A stretch of 64,000 nt of DNA from Aplysia californica (taxonomy: Eukaryota > Mollusca > Gastropoda > Aplysiida > Aplysiidae). Position 1 is the first letter of the stretch; each line of letters begins with the position of its first letter. This document shows, piece by piece, positions 44,004-56,867 of this stretch. Below the pieces are notes generated by a model, which did no database searches, had not been told where the DNA came from, and was given only the letters and a program-made list of their open reading frames with translations. Made by a program: the position numbers and the translations under genes. Where the stretch lies: positions 1,596,794-1,660,793 of the forward strand of contig NW_004797324.1 of assembly GCF_000002075.1 (NCBI RefSeq), in the 5' to 3' direction.

Positions 44004-44115
44004 ATGGCGTCGTCAAGTCTCGTGTGTAAAGTACACCCTGTGGTGTTTTTCAGCGTCATAGATGCTTACGAAAGGCGTAATGAAGATGCCAAAAGAGTTA
44101 TTGGAACTTTATTAG
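44004..44115 (+). CDS. EIF3F: EIF3F exon 1 (coding part)
   Basis: Residues 1-37, [20 protein letters not shown] through GTLL. The long Ala/Pro-rich N-terminus of vertebrate eIF3f is absent. Donor gtaatt, phase 1. Confidence 0.93.
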
Positions 44116-46198
44116 GTAATTGTATTCCCTATCTGTTAACTGTATTGTGTAAGGAACGTACTGCCATTCAAAGCCACCTTGTCCATTGAGCATTCATCTC
44201 AATCGAAAACATTTCTTCAATATGGTCCCGGCAAAGCTGGGTCACGGGTCGGGTGAGTCTAAGACTCAGAGTAACTTTTAGAGGGCGGGAACGGATACCC
44301 ATCGGTACAACTGTAGGCGATATCTGTACGTATCGGCACCAAGCGTCCAGTAGCGGTACATGGAAGGTGCCGACACCGTCCAAGAGGTACTGGCCCTGGG
44401 AAGGAACCAATTGTCCAATACCAAGTGATATGATACGTCACGAAGTGACTATTCGGACTCGAGTCCGAATATGAAAAAATGTTATTCGGACTCTGATTCT
44501 TGTCCAGCATGACATCACTTTCGACTGGCTGGATTGTACTTTACCGGACCACCCGTCTCGGTCCGTGATTACTACGCACACCTAGCCTAACTACGCTCTC
44601 ATAGTCATAGTACTCTGCGTGCGGACAAAAGGTAGTTCCGCGGGCCGCGGGCGACTTCGCGCACGCACAGCGCAAGCCAGCGGCAACTGGCGAGGCGAGG
44701 TGAGCGAGAGTTGGTGGTTGAGAGTGGGCAGGGGATTTAACTTTGGTGAACCACCGTGTATCATACCAACAGTGGGGAGGGGGAGGGGGGTTCAGGGGGG
44801 CTTGCCCCCCTGGAAACTATAATAAAGAAAACACACAAAAATGCGAAACAATAACATGAGCGGACAGTCGTGTTTACATATCAATGTAACAACAGTGGGG
44901 GGAGGGGGGGTTTCAGGGGGGCTAGCCCCCCTGGCAACAATAATTTAAAGACACTGACACACACACTACATATTATAAACAATAACATGAGCGGACAATC
45001 GGGGTAGATTCGCCAAGTCGCGAGCAGGGCCGAGGGGGTTGCAATTATGCAAATGAGCTCTCGTGTGCATCTTTAGCCCTCCATTGTACTTTGCCGGACC
45101 AGGAGTAGGCCTAGGCCACCCAGCAGAGTTGCGAGCAAATAAGAATAGTGGACCACGTGATAAGATTGACCAATTAGCCTCAGGATGTCAGGGTCATGGG
45201 TCAAAGGGCACGGTGGCACGGTCGTGATGACTGAAAAACCCGGTAAGAGACATCAGTCGATTGCTGGCAGTTGAAGAGTGAGGATGTAGAAAACTGAGTA
45301 GGAGAGTGAGTAGGGGAGCTCGGAAACGAAGAATAGCGGGCCACTAGGCACCAGGGGCGCCATAGCGAAAGTATTTCCGACCGGTGGTCCGGTAAAGTAC
45401 AATCTTACCCCTGACGTCCTGTGACTCGTGACTCCGGCTTCCTGTCCTGCCTCACTCGTGACTCGCCTCAGGCTGGGTAGAGACCGGGATCACTTCGGGC
45501 AAAATGGCGTTAAATTGTGCAGGAGCCGAGTTTTTATCTTATATGATGAATTTGAGGCCGGCCTGAAAAGTTATAGCGCTTTTGGTGCTTTTTCGGTAGT
45601 TCCCACCCCCCTTATTTGAGCCTGACCTACATCTAGATCTAGATCTATACGTTTGATTCGCGGTGAGCTAAGCAGATATCAAACCTAACAACTGCAAAAC
45701 ATTAAATTATGGTAAAATTCAGGGGGGGCATGCCCCCCTGAAACCCCCCTCCCTATTTTTATGAGGTCAGCCTGAAACCCCCCTACTCTTGTGGCCCAAA
45801 CCCGTGAATAAAATTGCGGGGTGGGAACTACCGAAAAAGCGCTGTGCTTTTAATAAATATTTGGGAGTGTATACAGACCCGGTAACCGGGAACAAAGTCA
45901 CGAAGTATACAGACCCGGTAGGGGAACTCTTTTGTGAATTCGGAAAGTTTCAGCGCCCTCTTGGCTCAGGGTAGACCTAGACCTAGGTTCTTCTAGATCT
46001 AGATCTATGGCCTAGCCTAGGTCTAGATAGACAGACATAAATCATTGATCTAGTTTCGATGTTAGCCTAGATCTAGATCTAAATGAAGATTACGGATGTC
46101 TGTTCGATGAACGATCGTTTTTCCTCCGTTTTTGGACTTGGAGGAATCACAATTTGAAGAAAAGAACAATGTCATAATTTCAATCGAGCAGTCTCTCT

Positions 46199-46249
<51 letters not shown>

Positions 46250-49200
46250 CGCTCGCTTTCTCTCTCTCTCTGTATCGCTCGCATTCTCTTTTTCTTTGTT
46301 TGTCTGTGTCTTTCTTTCTCCCCACCCATCTTTTTCTCGTTTCCTCATGTTAGCTGGGGCATGTCATATTTTGCTAGCACTTTCCCCTGCTCTCTCTCTC
46401 TCTCTCTCCTCACACACACACACACACACACACACTACCGGGTCTGGGCGCTGAAACTTTCCGACCTCACAAAAGAGTTCGTCTCTATACTTCGTGACTT
46501 TGTTCCAGGTTACCGGGTCTGTATACACTTCGTAAATATTTATTTGTCAAGATGTCATCAGAAGCAATTAAAGATGGCTCGTTAGCGTGTGTCGGGGTCG
46601 GATGGGCGGACTGCACACGTGTGGCTGTGTGTGCGTGTCGGGGAGGGGGAGGAGGCACTATCGGTCCGGGCGTTGAACGTCGCATACGCGTCAGTCTCCC
46701 CCCGGCAACAGATCATTATTACAATAATAAGCTAGTCTTGACGTAGATCTATGTAATAAATTGTGCGCTGGTCTATGGAATCAAAAGTTGCCGTGGCGTA
46801 TGCTCGGCTCTACACAGCAACACTACTTTTTCTTGGTAAACAATCGAGATGACACAGGCTTGTGTATTTGAACGAATCAAGTCTTCTTATTTTTTTTACA
46901 CAGCTCATAATGTGCCAGGTGGTCTTCTAATCTTCAATTTTACCTTTTTCTACAACAAAGAAAGTGGGAAACGTGGGGGGGTGGGCATATCAATTAGGCG
47001 GCGGGCATCGGATCGGCAGATAAGGTATGGGGAAACTAAAAAATGGCGGAAAATTGGAAGCACTGAATGTTAGATCTATAGAACGAAGACACTTCGTTTT
47101 TTCTGGACCCATGTCTGAATAACATTTTTTCATATTCAGACTCGAATCCGAATATGAAAAAATGTTATTCGGACTCGAGTCCGAATAATGACGGGCATCA
47201 TGATAATGTTGGTGGACCCTGCTGGGGCCGGGTTTATGTCACCCGATAAGCCTATTTCGGCACCTCACCTGCGTTCTGGTCCCGCATCGGTCTGGCCTCT
47301 GGCTCAGCGCAGGCACGCCGAGCATCATCACCCGTTCAATTCGGGTCCTGCGTCGGATCCGCATTCACGCAGCTCAGGTGTGTGTTCCATGCGTCAGTCT
47401 GCTTGAGTTTGTGGCCTTCTTCTAGAACCTAGCAATGCCAATCGTCCGCTGCGCCTTGGCCGGAAATCGGCCTCCGCGCAAGGGGTAAGTTTTCGGCCGC
47501 TCGGAATCAGAAGTGACTCTCTTCTAAGTATAGTTACGGGAAAACTCCTTGACGAAAATAAATGAAACTCTGCAATCAACCAGAGGAAAGGTTAAACTAA
47601 CGACATTCCAGCGTACAATCCCGAACGATTACTAGAACCGGAGATATTGCCGTGTTTGTGCGAATTTCCTCTGCGGTTGGAAAACTAAGCGGAGCTGCGG
47701 GTTGATCGCCGACCACACAAGCGCCCCACATGTCTTCTTTACACTTTATTGCTGCTGTAAAATTTCAGATCTCTGCGTTTAGTAGATTTTCCGTACCAAC
47801 TTAAAATTACCACCCATCCATTGATAAAACACTAGATCTGGAAGCTTGATCGCGCATTCCAAACGCAAGGTGCCGCATGCAAGAGGCGCGTGATCGCTAG
47901 GCGGCATGTGATTGGCTGCCTATAACCAAATGGGTCACCGATGACTACATCGCGGGTTTTCCCGATAGCGCTTTACTGAGTTTCAGTCTTTAAGATCCAA
48001 AGTAATGAAGACATAGAAAAAGTGGTAGTAGAACTAGATTCTGCACTAAAAACCCCAAGGAGATGCCAAGTTTCATTCATATATATATGCTCCAATTCAT
48101 TACTGACTTATGAACAGTTTTTCCTCAAAATACATCAAAACATGTCCCACATTTTGGCGATTTTTTCCTATATGAGCAATTGCCAAAACGTGAGACTCTT
48201 GAGACTCAGTGGTGCAAAAAAATTTTCATACCAATTTGACTCTCTTTTCTGTCAGCACAGATTGACATTTAGTGCTCATATCCTAGAGTATCAGAGCAAT
48301 GAGATGTAGGGTTTTGGAGATATATGGGTCTATTGGTTTGGCAACTACTGTATTTCTTGTATGTAACAGTGATGACAAAAACAGATAAGCAGCAAGGCAA
48401 ATTATAGACTTTAAATTCCATTTGTTTAGTAAACAAACACTTTGTACACTATGAACTCCATTCATAATGGTATGAATGGCAAGCTTTGTAACAATGACGC
48501 AGTGCACAGAACATGTCATCATTGTTATGTACAAGAAAGGATACACATTGGACATTATCATTGACAACGCATCACAATAGTGAAAGGCTGTACAAATACA
48601 GTTATCAAAGCCTCAGTACCAGAAAAACACATGTGTAAAACAATTTTTAAACTAATATGAGGCAAAAGCACAAAATCAATGGAGCTGACTTGTACATAAC
48701 AGTGATGACAAACATGGCTTGTACGTAACAATGATGACACAATGTACAGGAAAAGACAAAAGTATTGCCTCCAGAGATAAAAGCGCACTTTAAGAATTTA
48801 AAAAAAAACAGGAGAGGTTTCTTTTGCTTTGAAACAGATACCGGGTCATATCAAAGACAGTGGACGATCACAATTATGTTGCTAATTATGACAAACAGTA
48901 CTCGTACATAACAGTGATGACAAAACATACTGGGAAAAGGTAAAATCATGCCTACAAAGAACAAATTTGCACCAAGATACACAGATCAATAAAGGCGTAC
49001 TTTGCTTCTAAATGAATCTTGCATGTATGAAATATATGTTGAAAACTTATTGATATTAGCAATTATGAAAAATATTACTTGTACATAACAATGATGACAC
49101 AATGTATTGGAAAAAGGTATATCATACCAACAAAGAACAAATGTGTATTTTTGAGTTAGACAGATAAACAAGGACATGTTTGTTTATTTGTTTGAGTAAA

Positions 49201-52200
49201 GAGAGCACACATTACTTTTAAAATGTTTGCTCTTAGGACAATGTAATTTCTTGTACGTTAGTCAGTCTTGTACGGCTGCATGACGACACCCGAAACGTCA
49301 TCACTGAGCTCAAAAGCTAAATCTATAACCACAGAAATGATCCATCTCTCGAAGTTTGTTCACACATCACACTCTTGTTCCAGGAATCCAGTGTAAACAC
49401 CAAAAATATTCAACAGAGTAGCCTAAAAACACGCAAAACAGCCCAGTACGTCACATTCAACTCAAAATTCTTGTGCGTCACCGGACGCTGAAGGCAATGA
49501 CTACTTTCGTTTTTCTGTTTTCCCCGTTGCTTCCGTTGTTCTGGGGACGCGGGTAAGGGGAAGTCACTTAAGAAAACAATTATATCCGGGCACTTTTGAT
49601 GACCCGTTCAAAACAAAAGTGGGTGAAATTCGGACTTACGGCACGTCGCAAGTTGACGACAATAACGGCGAATGTTAAACAGCCGACCGAAATCGTAGAT
49701 CTAGGAACCCGATGTTCCTTTCGCGCATCGCGGCTTTTGAAGTATTGGATAAACGACGATAGGCAAAGAGATTTAACCAGCTACGGTGATTCTACTGAAA
49801 AATAATGGTGTTTTCTGAAACACCTAGTCCGTGACAACATGACAGACGCACAAGTAATCCGAATTGTTCGTCTATGTGCAAACAAATGAACCGATTTCTT
49901 GAGCAAGTTAACCTTTCTCAATGACAAATAACATAGGATCAAAGCACACGTAAAAAAAACCCACCCGAAAATACTAAATTTTGGACATTCTTGGAAGTTT
50001 GCATTGGTGTGCTCAAAATGACACTCCAGGAATCACTAAAAAACTAACATTTTTGGCACAAAATTTACAAACTCAAGATTGTTAAGCTGACAAGGGGTCT
50101 GAAACTGCTAATGCAGGTTCTACATCCTATATTTGACGTGTGTATAAGTTTTGGAGGAATAAATACTAATGCATCACATTTTATGCACACTATTGTGAGA
50201 TGTGTGTGTTTTTCTCCACGTTTTGGCAATGGCTCATATGAAGGTCCTCCAACATTTTGCAAACAAAAATCCCAATAACTTTTTTATTTATCAATGGATT
50301 TTTAAAATTTAAAAACCATAGTTCTCAGAATTTACTCTATTTTCATTTAAGCCCATTTTTAAGCAATTTGGATGAAAATTTAATTTTTCATTGTCATTGT
50401 TATAGAACCGCCTGGGTTGGTTGGTAACCGAGGCATACGTCTCATTCAAAACATGCCAAGTTGGTAGCTCTAGATGTTCGTCCAATGAAATTATAGCTAA
50501 CAAATTGACCCACTTAGACACAAGGAGCTCGAAAGGATAGTCAGGAAACAAGACTTCCTTAATTTTATTTAAAAAACGGAGTGCTTATTGGCCCACAGGG
50601 GCTTATAAAATTTCCCCTAGGCAGAGATGCCAACCAGTACGATTTTACGTATTTTAGTACGATTTTTTACCGAAAATACGCGAATACGACTTTCCATGAA
50701 AAAATACGCATCCTGGAATCCGAAAAATACGAGATCCAGTTTGGGCGAGTAAACCTAATTATCTCAAGTCCCATCTTTTGTCAAAATAGTATCAGTATCG
50801 CGGAACTGGAATATTTGAAAACTAAGTGAGATAAGGTCAGTAAGTTCAATGTTGCCGATCGCGATTGTGATATTAGATTCTATATATTTAGCAATGCCCA
50901 CCGAGCGCGTTTTGTTCTGCCGATTTTTGGCCCCCGCGGCGGGGGTGTTTCGTGGGACGCACTAACGCAAAGGTTGTTGTCTTCAACTTGCTCTCACGCC
51001 GCTTCTCATGAATGGATATGAATGAAACTTGGCAGCTAATCAGAAAAGAGGTCAATCTCGCAGTATGCAGTTTGACATTGTACCCATCCTAGAAGCAGTC
51101 GAAAACGTTTGCGAAAGTGGTTGATGTGGTGCGCTTTGAAGATTTTTCGGAGCTGTGATTTGTCAAACCGACTGATACGTTGTACACCATTTTTCTTTAT
51201 TCCCTTAAAATTTCAAGCTTCTGTGTTTAGCGGGTTTTCGTGTAATCTTTAAAAATGTGGGAGTAACTAAGGGAAAAAGCGACATTGCCATTTGCGTGTA
51301 CTGGGTGAATGACCTGCGGCTGGGAAATTTCCACTGAGTGACGTCATCAGCCATCGGTCGCCTCGGGCACTACAAACGAGGCCCCACTTATGTGAACCGG
51401 AAATGGGGGGAAGGATACTTGAAAACTAAACGGGGGCCTTGATAACTTGCGTTTTTGTTGCATTTTAGTCACAATACAATAGATGTAGTCATTTTTATTT
51501 GCTTGATTGCATGGCAGAAGAATAGAAACAGAAAAGCAAACATCTTGAGAAGTGGTATGGCATTGTGTTTGCATTATATGAAAGCCTATTTCCCCCTCTT
51601 GGGAAAGCACACACTTGGACTCGTCCTGTGTGCTCTGTTTGGAAAAGTGAGGCATTAAGATTGTTATTAAAGAGTATGGTACTTATTTAGTCCAGTCTGG
51701 GAAGATAGTCCCGTTTATACATTGTTATCGTTCACGCGTGAGTGCGTGCGCGCGCGTGCATGTGTGTGTGTGCGCGCGTGAGAGAGAGAAGGGGGGGGGG
51801 TGTAAATATGTTACATTTATTGTATGATGAGTTGTAGCCTACACATGCGAAATATTCCCATGACTTGTAAACTATATTATCTGAACGCATCTTAATCTAC
51901 CACACAATAGGACACTGTCCAACAATGGATATACACAGAGACGATCTTATTTTCTATAACAAAGTATGCATGCTTTTACTAGTACAGAACTGGATTTGTT
52001 AGTAGCTCTCTACTTACATTTTTGTGACAAATTGATCCAGAGCATTGCTTGGCAAGGAGGAACCTTTTATGTTGCCAAGTTTCATTCAAATATCATGACT
52101 TTGGGAGAACATATGACTGATAATCTTTGTAAATCTGTAAAGAACGCCATTTTTTTACCTGTTAATGTCTTTACAACTCAAAAAGTATGACAGATATTAA

Positions 52201-55200
52201 AAATCTGACTGCATGACTAGATTCTGCATTAAAAAATGTACTAGACTGCCAAGTTTCATTTACATATTCCAAGAAATAGGCGAGGTATGACAAATATTGT
52301 CTCAAAACGCACCGAAAACCGCCACATTTTTACCTATATAAACGTCTTCATAACTCAAAAAATAGGATAGCTATGAAAAATCTGAAAGCAGGACTAGATT
52401 CTGCACTAGAAAATGTACTGGGTTGCCAAGTTTCTTTTAAGTACTCCGAGAAATGAGCGAGTTATGACGAATATTGTCTCAAAACTCACCAAAGAACGTC
52501 CCATATTTTGGGGTTTTTTCATTATATAAAAGTGTACCAGAAATTAATTGATTAAAAAATCCGTAACGTTTTTGTTTATTGATGGATTTCAAAAAGTTCC
52601 ATGCTCTGTGAAGATAAAGCTACAAAATGCACCTATTTGATTAACACTTTCTGGCAAAAAAAAGGATTTTCGTGGTCATTGCTAATATATTCCTTTAGCT
52701 TTTCCTCCTCTGAGAGTACGTTTCACTTTCACGCGAACAGGTCAGCTTCCTGTCGCAGCTGTCTGGGCTGACTTAATTTTTGGTACTTTTCAACGTAAAG
52801 TTTTACTTTAGGTGTTCCTTGTATTTATAGTTATTATCATTTAATGCACCCTAGGTATGCATTATATTTCTGCTCTTGAGACTAAAAAAGGAACGGACGT
52901 TGTAACTTATCTTGTTATTTCGTTACACGCGCTGGAGTTGGAAGTGCTAAATTGTAAAAATTGTTGGTAATGTGTGAATGAAAAAAATCAATGTAAAAAA
53001 AACGGATCAGCAAAAACTGTTGAACCTTTGGAACATGAACGACATAACATTGGTGCAGATACTCAGAAAAGATTTTATATCTGTGCATTTAATAGAAAAG
53101 CTGTAATTTTGCTACTTTATCCATCTGGCACACAATTCGCTATGAAGTAATTCCTCCAAATACAGCTTTATGTGTCTAATATAATCATGAATATTCTACA
53201 TATATTTTCCCGAAAGTTTCTTAAAATTACCATGGCGAGCTGCTGAGTCTCGCAAACTAAAAGTAACAGAATCTGGCGAAAAGTGACGCCGTGTGCCATG
53301 GATGACATAGCCTATTAAAGGCAATGGGTGTCATTATTCTTTCTCCCCCCCCCCCCCCAATCTGGTCATTATTTCTCCACCCCCACCCCAATGCTCTGCA
53401 TTGGATGTTCCTTTGCTTGCAACATTTTAGTTCTGTTTGTGCATTTATTTATTTTGTCCCTTTTGTTTCTACAGGCACAGTTGACAAAGGTGTTGTTGAA
53501 GTAACAAATTGCTTCGCCGTACCTCATAATGAGTCAGATGATGAGGTAATTTTATGTTGAATGTTGTACGTATAAGTATTTAATTTACTTTTTTTTTTTT
53601 TAAAGAGGAATGCCTTAACACTACACCACAGGTTCAGTTTGTATCAGAAGTGTACTAAATGGCTTTTTTATTGTTCGTGGTCTTAAATTTTTGGTAGGTG
53701 GTTGGCGGGTGCTCTGCTGTGGTTTGCTTCTTCTTTCCTATAAAAAATCTATCGTCCTTATCTTTCCTTCTTCTTTTTTATGTTTGTTACTCTTTTGTAA
53801 CACCTCTAATTTTCTGGCGCTCATATGACCTTATGCAGTTGCAAGCGCAGTAAAACCTCTGCTAAGACAAACAAGTTTTTGCGCTGAATGCTCTCGATGA
53901 TAAGAGAAAAGTTAAGAAAATGTTGGGTTTTTTTTCAATCTTTTACTTTCCGTGATTTGCTGTTTCATGTTTTTATTGTTGCACCCTAGTTGTTAGTTAA
54001 GTTTATGTCAGATGGAAGTTTTCCATTAGTGACCCAAATATTTTCTTGTTCCCAGCTGTAGTGGCAACGCACCTCAAAGACAAGTTACAGATTTGAAATT
54101 TTATAGTCTAAACTGGTGATATAAAAAAGAGTTAACTTGTATTTACATATCAACCTTTGGATTCTCAGGTTTTCTTGTTGGTCTTGAGAAGATTGCCTCA
54201 GCGGTGGAGAGTTATCAATTACCATGGTACCGCCCTGATATTAGATTTTTAATTTTTAATTTTATTTTTAAGGGGTGGGGGAGAGGGGTGTTGTTTCTTT
54301 TATAGGGAGATACAATGCTCACTAGTTTTGATTTCTTTCCTTTTTATTTAATTAATGATTCAATTGTCACTGTGAAAATGTGTTTTTTATTGTGGCGTAG
54401 TGAGATATTTTTTTTCCTGGCTTGGGAGGACAGATTGGAACATCATGAGTAAGTTTTCCTAATGTGTTTGTGTCAACAGGTGGCTGTTGATATTGAGTAT
54501 GCACGGAACATGTTTGAGCTACACAAGAAAGTCAACAGTAATGAGGCCATAGTTGGGTGGTAAGTTGATGATCTATTATTACAATGAAATGTCTGCGAAT
54601 CAAAACACTGAAATTAGTACTTGGCAATGTATGCTCTGTTCTGCTGTTTACTTTTTGTTTTATAATAACTGATGTGGAGATTCTGATTTTGTTACATTGT
54701 TACCATCTGTTTAATTCATTACTGAGTAACTGCTTTATTCTTTTGCCTTGCATCAAATATAGTCCAAATTGTCTTAGACAGGTGGACATCTTGGACAATT
54801 TTGACTCCTTCACAGGGAATAGGACTAAATAGGAGGTTTGCATAAAAAGGGGAGTCTATTCCACAATAACTTGGGAATGTTTCATTTGTGACTGCACTGT
54901 TTCTCACAGAATCAATTGTCAGTCTGCTTAAGTTGGTCTTGCTATATATACAGGCCTGCCACTCATCCCGATTTAATCGGGATACCCCGATTTTTTTTTA
55001 TCCTCAAATCCCAAGCATCCCGGTTTTCTCAATTTGGATCGCGTGCATCCCTTTTTTTTGTGTGTGTGTGTGTGTTATCTGTTGAGCTGGATTTTTTTTT
55101 TAAACTTACCCTTCCTTCTTCGTTGTTGCCGGAAGCACCCGTTAAACTTTTTGTCAGCAGGAACTCAGAGCACTATTTTCCTAAATATAGGTGCCGGGTT

Positions 55201-56830
55201 TTGTCGTTGACTCGCCCCAAGTTGTATTGGATCTTTGCTTGCACATGTTATTTCAAAGGCATTCCGACTTGGGGTATTCTCAAGATCTACTTTCACTTTT
55301 GTTTCCACTCAGAATTCTCAGCCTGATAACAAATGTTCAAAACCATTCATAGTCCTGCTGTTAATTTCAAAACAAGCTTTGTCAAAGTTCTTGTTAGTTG
55401 GGCCCACCGCCAAGACCCGTCAGTAAAACTGTTTCGATCGTGTGTTCGCATCACCTGACTTTTGCTGTGATTTTCGTGTGTGTCTGGGTCGACGGCGACT
55501 TAATTTCATGCACACTAGTTTGAAGCGTCTTTCGAGACTAACGGGGGGGTGGGGGGGGGTGTGAGACACTTCAGCTGGGATTACTTCACGTGATACTTCA
55601 GGATTTAAAAAAAAACAATAACATGCAGGTTCGCGCGCACACAAACACATACTCAGAGGGCATATGCACGGATATATTTATGGACAGCCCTGGACAATTT
55701 TAGTCACCTATGTGATTTGTCTTTGATCCTGATTTTTTTTTCCCCTGAGATCCTGATTTTTAGATTTCGTAGAGTGGCAGGTCTGATATAAATCATATTG
55801 TAGATGTTGACTTTTTCAACATGTACTGTTTCTTGCATCAGGGTGTCCAGCAAGGCGCCCTGGTCGTAAAGAGTAGTAAATTTGCCTTGGAGGTAGTAAA
55901 CATTTGGTAAACGATCGTAAATTAGTCTTCCTACTGAGTGATAAAGCCAGCAAGACTTTTCAGTGAACCCTAGCTGTGGTATATGATTCCGATTTTGCTG
56001 GTCGCGATTGTGATATAATATTCGTTCACCTTTTCCCCATCTCAGAGTACGTTTGATTCGAAAAGGCGGCTATGGCGGCAGGCAGAAGTGTATGTGACAC
56101 GGAGGCTCGATCGGGAAAATCAAGATCTACTTTCACTTTCGTTACCACCAAAAAATTTGCCGGCGATAGACTGATAACGCAAAATTTGTGACATGCAGGT
56201 TGTGCAGTATAAATGCTGTGTCGGCGTGCAAATAAAAACCTTTGCGCGAGGATATACAAGATGCGGTATCGGTGAGCACCGGTGTTTGTTGGGGTTGCCA
56301 AAGTTCATTAAGAAGTCTGAGCGTTGCGAAGTGTAGTACTACAGAATAGGGCGCGGATTATTGATTATTATTTTTTTTAGGGATACACAGGGGGGGGGGG
56401 CGCTAAAGGCAACACCAGAGGACAAAAACTTGTAAGCAAATTTCAGAATTTTTATTAGATTTAGAGCCCTCTGCAAAGCGCGCGTTGGTGCAAGCCTTAT
56501 GTGGAATCGGGATCCTTCATGCCTTGTAAGCCGTGTCATTGAAATAACGTGTTCGCGTTTCATTGGTTGGGTGATTGTAAATTCGAACAATATTGTAGCT
56601 TTCTGTTCAAGACAGGCAGATTTTCAGTGTCACTGCCTTTTGCCCTCCTACAGTTCTTACTCATCTCACACTGAATATGTCTACTTGAGCCAATCAAGTT
56701 ATTGCACAATTTTTAGTTTAAGCAATAATTTTTGTCTTTCATGTTCATAATATGTGTCATGACACCCAGACTGGTTCTTGACTGTAGAAATTCTTGTTTA
56801 AGGCCCCTCCCAACGCTCAAAGCTGGATTC

Positions 56831-56867
<37 letters not shown>

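Noticed and set aside
44168-44410. Minus-strand 80-codon open frame after EIF3F exon 1
   Set aside because: No recognisable domain, and it lies in repeat-laden intron sequence.
47188-47406. GC-rich 72-codon open frame
   Set aside because: No similarity that I recognise, it starts at the edge of a palindrome, and there is no supporting splice or context signal.
48356-49110. CRISPR-like array (repeated 20-mers with regular spacing)
   Set aside because: Eukaryotic intron, ~180 bp spacing, spacers homologous to each other and one motif inverted; this is a diverged tandem repeat.
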